NCBI GenBank assembly: GCA_024653905.1 | Contig: JANLGZ010000093.1 | Span: 1 to 22,162, forward strand | Source of the DNA: an archaeon | GTDB taxonomy: Archaea > Iainarchaeota > Iainarchaeia > Iainarchaeales > Iainarchaeaceae | DNA: 22,162 nucleotides | Direction of reading: 5' to 3' | In this document: in pieces, positions 1-6,673 of the stretch | How the letters are laid out: each line of letters starts with the position of its first letter | Numbering within the stretch: position 1 is the stretch's first letter | Program-made: the position numbers and the translations under genes | The notes under the pieces: generated by a model | Database searches by the model: none | What the model was told of the DNA's origin: nothing | Seen by the model: only the letters and a program-made list of their open reading frames with translations

Positions 1-33
1 GAGACGGGATTTATATGAGTAAAAAAATTTGAA

Positions 34-837
34 TCAGTTTGGCAAAATTAAAGAAATAAAAGAATCGAATAACTGGAACGGAGCTAGACTAAAAGTAAAG
101 AAAGGAAAACCTGATAATGCAGAACTGAATTTTCCTTTCAGAGTAGGGCGTACATTTAATTCTGAAGAGTAACTCTTAATTATTGTACCGTCTTTGTCAA
201 GAACTTGAAAAGAAAAAAAATGTTTTCCGTAAGATTTAGGAGTTAATATTAATTCAACCTCCTCCAAGCTGTTTGGCTTTGCATCAAAATCAACACTATC
301 AAACCAATTAGAAGGAACATCGGAAGAGAAAACAATTTTCTGTGAAGCAATAGAAGAATTAGAAACAACTCCTTTGTAAACAACAGAATCTCCAACAACA
401 ATAATGCCATCTAATGAAGGCCTTACAAAAGAAACATCAAGCAAATTTTGTTTAACAACAACACTGACATTTACTGAATCCTTTACAGACGGGTTGTTGC
501 TGTTAGATAATGAAAACTCAATAACATAAAAATTTGGTTTGGCATTTTTAGGAACCTCAATGCTCACTACCAAAGAAGTATCAGTGTTATTTTGGGAAAC
601 AATTTTCCAGCCCACTGGAAGTGAAGTTTCATTAACATTTAAAGAATCCCATTCAAAATCATGACCTGAATTATCAGAAAAAATCAATTCAAAAACCTGA
701 TTAGGACTTACTGAACCTGCCTGAATTGTATTACCGCTTTGAAGGTTAGCTTCCACAGGATAGATAATATTAACTTCTGCAAAAGCCAGTGAAGTCAGCA
801 ATATAATTGCACTCAGTATGATCGCTTGTTTAAACAA
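34..837 (-). CDS. Secreted protein of unknown function with N-terminal signal peptide
   Basis: 267 aa. Residues 1-20 form a clear Sec signal peptide: a basic start (MFK), a hydrophobic core (AIILSAIILLTSLAFA) and likely cleavage after A20. The rest is Ser/Asn/Val-rich with beta-type segments (for example EVPKNAKPNFYVIEFSLS), like the extracellular beta-sandwich domains of archaeal surface proteins. The last 30 residues are Phe/Leu-rich but I see no definite TM anchor. The start codon is TTG at 837; it is supported by GGGGA at 844-848 six nt upstream and because no ATG lies near the signal peptide. It is divergent from tyw3. I do not recognise a named family; export is seen, function is not. 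Confidence 0.75.
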   Translation of the reverse strand: MFKQAIILSAIILLTSLAFAEVNIIYPVEANLQSGNTIQAGSVSPNQVFELIFSDNSGHDFEWDSLNVNETSLPVGWKIVSQNNTDTSLVVSIEVPKNAKPNFYVIEFSLSNSNNPSVKDSVNVSVVVKQNLLDVSFVRPSLDGIIVVGDSVVYKGVVSNSSIASQKIVFSSDVPSNWFDSVDFDAKPNSLEEVELILTPKSYGKHFFSFQVLDKDGTIIKSYSSELNVRPTLKGKFSSALSGFPFFTFSLAPFQLFDSFISLILPN

Positions 838-843
838 AATTAA

Positions 844-848
844 TCCCC
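844..848 (-). promoter_or_regulatory. Shine-Dalgarno GGGGA deciding a TTG start
   Basis: On the minus strand GGGGA is followed by six bases and then TTG at 837. It fixes the non-ATG start of the secreted protein. Confidence 0.55.
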
Positions 849-897
849 TAAAATGAAATTACAGCAGAAGAATAAATAAAACAATTGGTCAAAAAAG

Positions 898-906
898 CCT
901 ATAAGA
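898..906 (+). promoter_or_regulatory. TATA box of tyw3
   Basis: CCTATAAG is centred about 24 bp upstream of the tyw3 ATG at 926. This spacing puts the transcription start at or next to the start codon, so the mRNA is probably leaderless. Confidence 0.5.
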
Positions 907-925
907 AGCCGAAAAACGTGAGTAT

Positions 926-1516
926 ATGATTGCTAAACCAACCAGATTTGACATGATAAAACAAAGGCACACTAAAACTTACCAAACTGCATTAAATCAG
1001 GGAAAGGTCGATGAACAGATGCAGGGGCTTTGTGACTATGTGATTTTAACAAAAAATTACTATACCTCAAGCTGCTGCAGCGGAAGAATAATTCTGCTTG
1101 AAAAAAGAAGCGATAAAAAGATTGATAATTTTTTCCACAGAAAATGGCACAGAGAAATAAAAAAAGAAGAATTAAAAGAAGGATTTAATGAAAAAGTAAA
1201 AGGAAAACTCTGGTTTAAGGTGGATCCGTTCATTTTGCATATTGGGTGTTGCGATTTAGAAAAAGCAAATATAATTTTGAAAGCAATGAAAGAAGCAGGA
1301 GTCAAAAGAGGCGGAATAATGCTTGCTGAAAAAGGAAAATTCATGATAGAGTTGCAAGGGACTGAAAAAATGGAATTTCCATTAAAGAATGGAAAAGAAG
1401 AATTTATAGGCGAAGAACAATTACTAAAAATTTTGAAAGAAGCGAATGAAATGTTAAGAAAAAACTATTCACGGCTTGAAAAACTTGAAAAAGCATTCAA
1501 AAAATATTTGAAATAA
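926..1516 (+). CDS. taw3: tRNA wybutosine-synthesising protein 3 (TYW3/Taw3)
   Basis: 196 aa, normal for the family. TYW3/Taw3 is the SAM-dependent N4-methyltransferase of wyosine-derivative synthesis at G37 of tRNA-Phe. Diagnostic features: N-terminal F-D-x(4)-RH, the GKVDEQ segment (residues 26-31), the Ser/Cys-rich block YYTSSCCSGRI (45-55), a FHRKWH segment near 70, and the LWFKVDPFILHIGC block near 95-105 followed by AGVKRGGIM. The ATG at 926 fits the TATA spacing. The stop codon abuts the stop of the convergent ATPase gene with no gap (TAA at 1514-1516, next stop at 1517). The family call is secure; no other wybutosine genes are in the window. Confidence 0.92.
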   Translation: MIAKPTRFDMIKQRHTKTYQTALNQGKVDEQMQGLCDYVILTKNYYTSSCCSGRIILLEKRSDKKIDNFFHRKWHREIKKEELKEGFNEKVKGKLWFKVDPFILHIGCCDLEKANIILKAMKEAGVKRGGIMLAEKGKFMIELQGTEKMEFPLKNGKEEFIGEEQLLKILKEANEMLRKNYSRLEKLEKAFKKYLK

Positions 1517-3085
1517 TTATAACAGTTCCTCAGAAAGAACTTTTTCTAAAAGAGCTTCAGGATTATAATAATACTGCTGAATAACAACCTCAACTTCCGG
1601 TTGAGAATGAATATCATTTTTCAAAAGCCATTCTAAAATTCTTTTTCTTACATTAATTTCCATTTCAACTTCTTTTTTTGATTTTAATGTTTTTTCAGCA
1701 AGAACCTCAATTAGTTTCATTGGAACATCTGTTCTTTTTACAGAATCGGTTCCGCGATTCCACTCATAAACATTGCTCAACAAAGCATGACTGTCCATAG
1801 AACTTACCTCAGTAACAGAAATCACTCTTCGTTCAATTCCTTTTCCTTTAACATAAAGTCTGTACTGAACAACAATTAAATTAAGCAAAGGAATCAACGA
1901 ATCAGGAACACCCATTGGTTCTGATTTTAATCTCAAAAGCAATTCCTTAGAAGAATTACTGTGCAATGTCCCCATAGAACCTTTATGCCCTGTATCCATT
2001 GCTACAAAAAGCGTTTCTGCTTCTTTTCCTCTTACTTCTCCAACAATAATACGATCAGGCCTCATCCTCATTGCATTTGTCAACAAATCATTCATAGTAA
2101 CGCCTTCTTGACCTTTCATTGATGGCCGTGATTCCATCTGAACCCAATTCTCTCTCCCCAATAAACGCAATTCAAGAGTATCCTCAATAGAAACAATTCT
2201 TTCAGGATATCTAACAAAAGCACTCAAAGCATTCAGAGTTGTTGTTTTTCCAGAACCAGAGCCCCCCGTAACAATAATATTCATTGGCTCAACACCCATA
2301 CCCTCAACCATGACCCAAAAGAATGCTGCAAGTTCACTGGAAACAGTATTGTTAGCAATCAAGTCCACAATGCTTAGAGGAACACTGGAAAATTTTCTTA
2401 TTGTAAGACTTGGGCCAAACGGAGTTACATAAGCAAAAGTTGCATTGGCTCTGTTACCATCAGGAAGACGCGCATCAAGTAAAGGATTATCAGCATCGAA
2501 AGTTTTCCCTACTGTATGGGCTACTTTTTGAAGCAAAGAATCAAGTGCTTTTTTGTTTGAAAAATCCACGTTTGTTTTGCAATGGCCGTACTTTTTGTGA
2601 AAAACAAAAACATTTTTATCATAACCATTAACCATTACCTCTTCTAAATTTTCATCCATAACAAAAGGATTTATTTTCCCATAACCAATCGAGTCACCGA
2701 GAATTTTATCTGCCAATAAAGAATGATTTTTTACAATCTGCAAAAATTCTTTAAACAAAGTTATGAGAGTTAATTTTAAAGTATTATAATCATCAGTTGG
2801 GAGAAGGTATTCAAGAGCATCACTGTAAGTTACGGGTTTGACTATTTTTTCCCTAAACTGTTCCATAAATTGTTTTGAAAAAAGTTTTTCCAATTGCCCC
2901 TGAACTTCATCAAAACTCCATCTGCCAGTAATGAGATTTATCATTGATTCCTTTACAATATTTTCTTCCTCATTAAAAGTTGATTCTTTTACATCATAAA
3001 AGAAAAACGGGAACCCCTCATAGATAACCGTCTGACCGTAAGAATCAATTTTGTTTCCTTTCTTTTCCGCAAACTTAAATGCCAT
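1517..3085 (-). CDS. Type II/IV secretion-system (archaeal pilus) ATPase, GspE/VirB11-like
   Basis: 522 aa from ATG 3085 (525 aa from GTG 3094). Hexameric secretion/pilus assembly ATPase of the archaeal TadA/GspE group. Seen: an N-terminal helical domain; YGKINPFVMDENLEEVMVNG, typical of the domain before the motor; RLPDGNRANATFAYV; Walker A GGSGSGKTT with Lys about residue 280; the Asp box with SIEDTLELRL; Walker B RIIVGEVRG; and the His box MDTGHKGSMGTLHSNS. I prefer ATG 3085 because a TATAAATA box at 3105-3112 lies 23-24 bp upstream, implying a leaderless start downstream of the GTG. No TadC-like membrane partner or pilin gene is in the window, so the exact machine is unknown. Confidence 0.9.
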   Translation of the reverse strand: MAFKFAEKKGNKIDSYGQTVIYEGFPFFFYDVKESTFNEEENIVKESMINLITGRWSFDEVQGQLEKLFSKQFMEQFREKIVKPVTYSDALEYLLPTDDYNTLKLTLITLFKEFLQIVKNHSLLADKILGDSIGYGKINPFVMDENLEEVMVNGYDKNVFVFHKKYGHCKTNVDFSNKKALDSLLQKVAHTVGKTFDADNPLLDARLPDGNRANATFAYVTPFGPSLTIRKFSSVPLSIVDLIANNTVSSELAAFFWVMVEGMGVEPMNIIVTGGSGSGKTTTLNALSAFVRYPERIVSIEDTLELRLLGRENWVQMESRPSMKGQEGVTMNDLLTNAMRMRPDRIIVGEVRGKEAETLFVAMDTGHKGSMGTLHSNSSKELLLRLKSEPMGVPDSLIPLLNLIVVQYRLYVKGKGIERRVISVTEVSSMDSHALLSNVYEWNRGTDSVKRTDVPMKLIEVLAEKTLKSKKEVEMEINVRKRILEWLLKNDIHSQPEVEVVIQQYYYNPEALLEKVLSEELL

Positions 3086-3104
3086 TAAAACCACTTGGAA
3101 TAGC

Positions 3105-3112
3105 TATTTATA
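3105..3112 (-). promoter_or_regulatory. TATA box of the secretion ATPase gene
   Basis: Minus-strand CTATAAATAGC is centred about 23.5 bp upstream of ATG 3085. It lies back to back with the cca promoter in a 66-bp divergent intergenic region. Confidence 0.55.
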
Positions 3113-3126
3113 GTACAGATTTATAC

Positions 3127-3134
3127 TATATAAA
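3127..3134 (+). promoter_or_regulatory. TATA box of cca
   Basis: TATATAAA is centred about 22 bp upstream of ATG 3152. A transcription start 22-27 bp downstream falls at or after 3152, which argues against the in-frame GTG at 3143. Confidence 0.55.
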
Positions 3135-3151
3135 ACGTAACAGTGGTTGGA

Positions 3152-4531
3152 ATGGACAAAATATTAAATACGGTACTCAAAAGCATTATTCCCTCAAAAA
3201 CCGAGAGAATTAAACAAATGGCATTAGCAACTGAAATAATAACCAAAATAACCAAAATCAAAGGAAATCATCTAAAAGTTGAATTAGTGGGAAGTAATGC
3301 AAGAGACACGCATTTACACGGGGATAATGATTTGGATATTTTTGTATTTTTTCCTGAAACGATTTCAAGAGAAGAATTTGAAAAAGAAGGACTTAAAATT
3401 GGGAAAAATGTTTTCCGAGGACACAAATGGGAAAAAGCATATTCAGAACACCCCTACATTCGCGGAACCATTAAAGGATTTGATGTAGAAATAGTTCCTG
3501 CTTATTTAATAGAAAACACAAACAAACTAAGGAGTGCTGTGGATAGGACGAGTTTTCATAATAAATATTTACAAAAAAAATTAACTCCAAAATTGTGCAA
3601 TGAAGTAAGGCTACTTAAACAATTTTTGAAAGGAATTAAAGCTTATGGCGCGGATTTGAAAGTTAGTTCGGTTCCGGGGTATGTAACAGAATTATTGATT
3701 GTGAATTATGGGAGTTTTAAAAAAACTATTCAGGCAATAGCTAAATGGCAGGAACATGAAATAATAGATATTGAAAAACAATTGAGTAAAAAAGATGCTT
3801 TGAAAAAATTTGATTCATCGCTTATTATAGTTGATCCTGTTGATTTGAACAGGAACGTTGCAGCAGCACTGAGCATAAATCAGTACGCAAGAATAGTTGC
3901 CGCATCAAGAGCTTTTCTGAAAAAACCATCCTCTAAATTTTTCTTTGGAGCAAAAACAAAAACTCTTGATTTGGGAAAAGCAAAAAAACTAGTTGAAAAA
4001 GAAGGACTCATAATTGTTCAAATTGGTTATCCTGCAAAGGAACTTTCAGATGTTTTATGGGGACAGATAAGAAGATTGGGCAAGAAAATTGTTTCTGCAT
4101 TGAATGAAAAGGATTTTAAAATTTTGAGAAATGCTTCTTGGAGTGATGAGAAAAAAGAAATTATTTTTGTTTTTGATTTAGAAGCTAACAAATTAGAAAA
4201 AACACAGAAAAGAATAGGCCCTTGGGTTACAAGTGAAGAACATTCAGAAAATTTTTTGAAAACGCACAAAAAAGCTCTTAGTGGCCCGCGAATTGAAAAA
4301 GGAAGATGGGTTGTGGAAATAGAAAGAGAACATGACCAGGCAACTGAATATTTGAAAGAGCTTCTTAAGAAACTGAAAAAAAGTGAAAAAGCAGGAATTC
4401 GAAAAGCATTAAACAAAAAAGCAAAAATTTTAAGCGACAAAGAAGTTCTTGAAAAATACAAAAAAAACAAAGAATTCAAAACATGGTTCTCGACATATTT
4501 GAAAGGAATAGAAGAATTTGAGGAATATTAG
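3152..4531 (+). CDS. cca: CCA-adding enzyme (archaeal class I tRNA nucleotidyltransferase)
   Basis: 459 aa from ATG 3152 (462 aa from GTG 3143), the usual archaeal length. It adds or repairs the 3' CCA of tRNAs using CTP and ATP. The nucleotidyltransferase signature is plain: VELVGSNARDTHLHGDNDLDIFVFF, with the G-S pair and catalytic D-x-D (D60, D62 counted from ATG), and the third carboxylate probably in the FDVEIVPAY segment. Middle and tail segments (RLLKQFLKGIKAYGAD, SSVPGYVTELLIVNYGSF) match archaeal class I enzymes, and the C-terminus is Lys-rich. It is immediately followed by a convergent tRNA-Arg gene that encodes no CCA end, consistent with a need for this enzyme. Confidence 0.95.
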   Translation: MDKILNTVLKSIIPSKTERIKQMALATEIITKITKIKGNHLKVELVGSNARDTHLHGDNDLDIFVFFPETISREEFEKEGLKIGKNVFRGHKWEKAYSEHPYIRGTIKGFDVEIVPAYLIENTNKLRSAVDRTSFHNKYLQKKLTPKLCNEVRLLKQFLKGIKAYGADLKVSSVPGYVTELLIVNYGSFKKTIQAIAKWQEHEIIDIEKQLSKKDALKKFDSSLIIVDPVDLNRNVAAALSINQYARIVAASRAFLKKPSSKFFFGAKTKTLDLGKAKKLVEKEGLIIVQIGYPAKELSDVLWGQIRRLGKKIVSALNEKDFKILRNASWSDEKKEIIFVFDLEANKLEKTQKRIGPWVTSEEHSENFLKTHKKALSGPRIEKGRWVVEIEREHDQATEYLKELLKKLKKSEKAGIRKALNKKAKILSDKEVLEKYKKNKEFKTWFSTYLKGIEEFEEY

Positions 4532-4604
4532 TCCTCTTTCTTTTTGACAAATTTCGGTTAAGTAATTCTTTTCTTTTTTGATTCAGCTTTTTTCTGTTCT
4601 TCTT

Positions 4605-4620
4605 AAAAAAAGAAAAAAAG
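4605..4620 (-). terminator. T-tract terminator of the tRNA-Arg gene
   Basis: On the minus strand two seven-T runs separated by one C begin 5 nt after the tRNA 3' end, a typical archaeal oligo-T termination signal. Shorter T-rich tracts on the plus strand between 4534 and 4596 could end cca. Confidence 0.5.
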
Positions 4621-4624
4621 TGAA

Positions 4625-4698
4625 GGGCCAGGAGGGATTCGAACCCTCGATCTTTCGCTCCGAAGGCGAACGCTCTATCCAGGCTAAGCTACAGGCCC
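4625..4698 (-). tRNA. tRNA-Arg, anticodon UCG
   Basis: A 74-nt cloverleaf. D stem GCTT/GAGC with GG in the loop, anticodon stem TTCGC/GCGAA with loop CTTCGGA (anticodon TCG, reading CGA), T stem GAGGG/CCCTC with loop TTCGAAT. The acceptor stem GGGCCTG/CTGGCCC has a T-T opposition at 6-67. No CCA is encoded, and the discriminator base read from the DNA is T. A likely TATA (AAATATTAAAT, 4731-4741 region) lies about 35 bp upstream of the mature 5' end. Confidence 0.93.
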
Positions 4699-4779
4699 TT
4701 TGAATAGAATATATTAGGGTCTAGTTCGTTATTTAATATTTGTTCTGCTCAAAAGTAAAATTAGCTAGAAAAAAACTGA

Positions 4780-5190
4780 TTATTGAATTTTTTTGAGTTT
4801 TGTGGTTCTTTTTTGTTCATTAAAGGTAACTTCAAAGAAGTTGAATAACACTCGCCCTAAAATTACTTCTTGGTTGGGGTTTTCACTATCTGGGATAAGA
4901 CAAGGCAAAACCTTTCTGAATGTCTGACTTCCTTTTCCCAAAATAACCCCAATATGTGAATTCCAGACTTTGAAATCACCGTTCCAGCTACTGGCAATAT
5001 TTTCTTCCTTAAAATCAAGTTCAAGTGCTTCAGCAATCTGTTTGGGGATAAAAATATCAGTCGCTCCAGAATCAAGTAATGCAGGATAATCAAATTTAAT
5101 TCCTTTATTAAAAAGAGTAATAACAGCTTTTGGAAAATACCTAGTTTTTTCCTCAATTTTTTCTTTTCTATAGTTAAAAGTGAAAGACAT
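4780..5190 (-). CDS. Retropepsin-like (clan AA) aspartyl protease domain protein
   Basis: 136 aa from ATG 5190 (a TTG two codons upstream abuts the previous stop). The catalytic motif is LLDSGATDIFIP, with Asp at residue 40 and the DSGA signature of single-domain retropepsin-like proteases, which act as dimers. Further family features are the C-terminal ILGR-hydrophobic-F-FEVTF segment (EVILGRVLFNFFEVTF) that builds the hydrophobic psi loop. There is no signal peptide, so it is cytoplasmic. It is the second gene of a pair with the DUF5678-like gene, 6 nt downstream of it, and is probably cotranscribed from the element-containing promoter at 5447-5479. The fold assignment is strong; the substrate is unknown. 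Confidence 0.82.
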   Translation of the reverse strand: MSFTFNYRKEKIEEKTRYFPKAVITLFNKGIKFDYPALLDSGATDIFIPKQIAEALELDFKEENIASSWNGDFKVWNSHIGVILGKGSQTFRKVLPCLIPDSENPNQEVILGRVLFNFFEVTFNEQKRTTKLKKIQ

Positions 5191-5196
5191 ACCCAA

Positions 5197-5412
5197 TTAC
5201 CAGAGAAGAATATCTCTAAGAGGCACTTTTGCTATAAACGGAGTGACTTTTGGAGCTTCTTTTCCTGCTTCTTTCAATAATTTCTTTACATCTTTGCCGT
5301 GTGCTATAACCTTATTATTCACTATTGCAACCCACTGACCAGCATATTTAGATAAATCAGCATTTGCATAGAATTCATAAGTCTTGAAAGAATCACTTGC
5401 AACCATGTTCAC
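5197..5412 (-). CDS. DUF5678-like small protein
   Basis: 71 aa. The core Y-A-G-Q-W-V-A-I-V-N-N-K-V-I-A-H-G-K-D (residues about 23-41) is what I associate with DUF5678, a short archaeal/bacterial domain of unknown function often found next to aspartyl-protease-like genes. The tail (KVPLRDILLW) is hydrophobic. GTG at 5412 is preferred over ATG at 5406 because AGAGGT (5418-5423) sits at correct spacing for GTG. First gene of a two-gene unit with the protease. The family name is from memory of the motif; function unknown. Confidence 0.72.
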   Translation of the reverse strand: MNMVASDSFKTYEFYANADLSKYAGQWVAIVNNKVIAHGKDVKKLLKEAGKEAPKVTPFIAKVPLRDILLW

Positions 5413-5446
5413 AATTATACCTCTATGAATGTATAAATATATTTAC

Positions 5447-5479
5447 TTTAAATAGTTTCGAGACCTCATTGCCGGTGCG
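5447..5479 (-). promoter_or_regulatory. CGCACCGGCAAT promoter element, copy A, with TATA box
   Basis: Minus-strand CGCACCGGCAAT (5468-5479) followed 15 bp later by TTTAAA (5447-5452). The TATA predicts a start near 5425, leaving a short leader that contains the AGAGGT site of the DUF5678-like gene. A second, related direct-repeat half (GGGTTTGCATC, 5495-5505, against GGGTTCGCACC, 5474-5484) lies exactly 21 bp upstream. Confidence 0.7.
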
Positions 5480-5515
5480 AACCCAGCGAGTACTGATGCA
5501 AACCCTAAATCAACC

Positions 5516-5523
5516 TTTTTAAA
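5516..5523 (+). promoter_or_regulatory. TATA box of the zinc-ribbon/aEF1B operon
   Basis: TTTTTAAA preceded by a purine-poor BRE-like ACC is centred about 27 bp upstream of ATG 5547, so the transcript is probably leaderless. Confidence 0.5.
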
Positions 5524-5546
5524 GCTAACTATGGAATGAATCATAG

Positions 5547-5699
5547 ATGAAAACATGTGTAACAACGAATAAACTCGTTACGGATAACTTTGTAGAATTT
5601 AAGTGCCCAAATTGCGGGGAAAGGATAATTAGAAGTCTAGAAGCTCGTGAAAGAAGCCTTGATTATAAATGTCCTGGATGCGAATTTACAGGACCATAA
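5547..5699 (+). CDS. Small archaeal zinc-ribbon protein (COG2888/HVO_2753-like)
   Basis: 50 aa. Four CxxC-type half sites can be seen: C4 alone, then CPNCG (residues 20-24) and CPGCEF (42-47), giving a zinc ribbon. The product begins MKTCVTTNKLV and ends EFTGP. A zinc-ribbon protein of this size just upstream of aEF1B is a conserved archaeal arrangement; the haloarchaeal homologue is a small zinc protein linked to translation and growth phenotypes. The stop codon (5697-5699) is followed at once by the leader of aEF1B, so the two are cotranscribed. Confidence 0.85.
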   Translation: MKTCVTTNKLVTDNFVEFKCPNCGERIIRSLEARERSLDYKCPGCEFTGP

Positions 5700-5708
5700 G
5701 TGATTATT

Positions 5709-5972
5709 ATGCCTGATAAAAGTTTCATAATTTACAAGGTTACTCCTAAGGACATGGAAAAACTTGAAGAAACCAAAAAAGAAATCCAGACACTTAAAGC
5801 AGGGGAAGTAAGAGATATTAAAGATGACCCAATTGGGTTTGGAATTGTTCTTCTTAAAGTAGGCGTTCTTGTGAACGAAAAAGAAGAAAACGCAATGGAA
5901 AAAGCCACAAAAGAACTCTCAGAAATGGCAACCGTTGAAGAAGTAGAGCAAGAATCAATGACTTTACTGTGA
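5709..5972 (+). CDS. ef1b: Translation elongation factor aEF1B (EF-1 beta)
   Basis: 87 aa from ATG 5709 (90 aa from GTG 5700). This is the GDP/GTP exchange factor for aEF1A. It has the family's short alpha/beta fold: FIIYKVTPKDMEKLEET at the start, then the DIKDDPIGFGIVLLKVGVLVNE core that contacts EF1A, and the acidic tail ATVEEVEQESMTLL. ATG 5709 is chosen because GTGAT (5700-5704) acts as its Shine-Dalgarno site. Cotranscribed with the zinc-ribbon gene upstream. Confidence 0.93.
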   Translation: MPDKSFIIYKVTPKDMEKLEETKKEIQTLKAGEVRDIKDDPIGFGIVLLKVGVLVNEKEENAMEKATKELSEMATVEEVEQESMTLL

Positions 5973-5994
5973 AATTAATCAACAGAAATAAATC

Positions 5995-6606
5995 TTACAG
6001 CCTATTAGCTCTTGGTCTTTTTACTCTTAAATCTTTTTCTCTTGGTTCAGGAGGATTCATAATTATTCTGTCATAATCCCATGTGAGTGTGCCGTGTTTT
6101 TCTATTACTGCTTTAACTCCGAGTCCCTTTGCAAACATTATTGAAGCATCTTTAACACAGGCATCCTCAAAGCTTCCATAAGAATGTATTTCTGCACCTG
6201 AAATATCTAAAGGCCTGCTTTTAATAGCAGATAAAAGCTCAGCAGCGGCATTATCAAGAACTGGGTTTTCAGACACCAAAAGCCTTTTTTTACCTACCGC
6301 CGACCTGATGACTGTTTCAAGAAAATTCTCCAGTTTAATTTTATATTTGGTTCTTGATCTGCTATAAGTATAATAAAGATTTTTTGATACAGATTTTGGA
6401 AGTAAACTCGCACCTGATTTCAACAACAACACAAGGGAATCTGGTTCCATAGAAGCTTTTTGAATTACAGGCAAAATTCTACCCATAACAAATGCCCGAG
6501 TCTGCGCTTCAGTAAACCTACTACTACCCCATTTATTTCTAAAAACTGAAATAGCATATGCAGGGTGCACAATTAGGTATATTTTTTTTATTTTAGGTTC
6601 CTGCAT
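5995..6606 (-). CDS. Conserved-looking hypothetical protein
   Basis: 203 aa. I do not recognise the family. Visible features: an N-terminal beta-strand (IKKIYLIVHPAYAIS), a central Ser/Tyr/Lys-rich basic segment (YTYSRSRTKYKIK), an alpha/beta C-terminal half with EIHSYGSFEDACVKDASIMFAKGLGVKAVIEKHG, and a basic tail (KDLRVKRPRANRL). The alternating strand-helix pattern suggests a cytoplasmic alpha/beta enzyme or nucleic-acid-binding fold. ATG 6606 has GTGAT seven nt upstream. It is divergent from rad50 and convergent with aEF1B. No signal peptide or TM helix. Confidence 0.7.
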   Translation of the reverse strand: MQEPKIKKIYLIVHPAYAISVFRNKWGSSRFTEAQTRAFVMGRILPVIQKASMEPDSLVLLLKSGASLLPKSVSKNLYYTYSRSRTKYKIKLENFLETVIRSAVGKKRLLVSENPVLDNAAAELLSAIKSRPLDISGAEIHSYGSFEDACVKDASIMFAKGLGVKAVIEKHGTLTWDYDRIIMNPPEPREKDLRVKRPRANRL

Positions 6607-6634
6607 TTAATCACAAAATAAATAAGTTTTTTAG

Positions 6635-6645
6635 TAAATATAAAC
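6635..6645 (+). promoter_or_regulatory. TATA box of rad50
   Basis: AAATATAAACC lies about 30-35 bp upstream of ATG 6674 and would allow a very short leader. A GGGGATC at 6651-6657 is too far for a normal Shine-Dalgarno site. Confidence 0.35.
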
Positions 6646-6673
6646 CAACAGGGGGATCAATTAAAACACGTTT

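Noticed and set aside
3143..3151. GTG 3143 as cca start
   Set aside because: It would lie upstream of the transcription start expected from the TATA box at 3127-3134; ATG 3152 fits.
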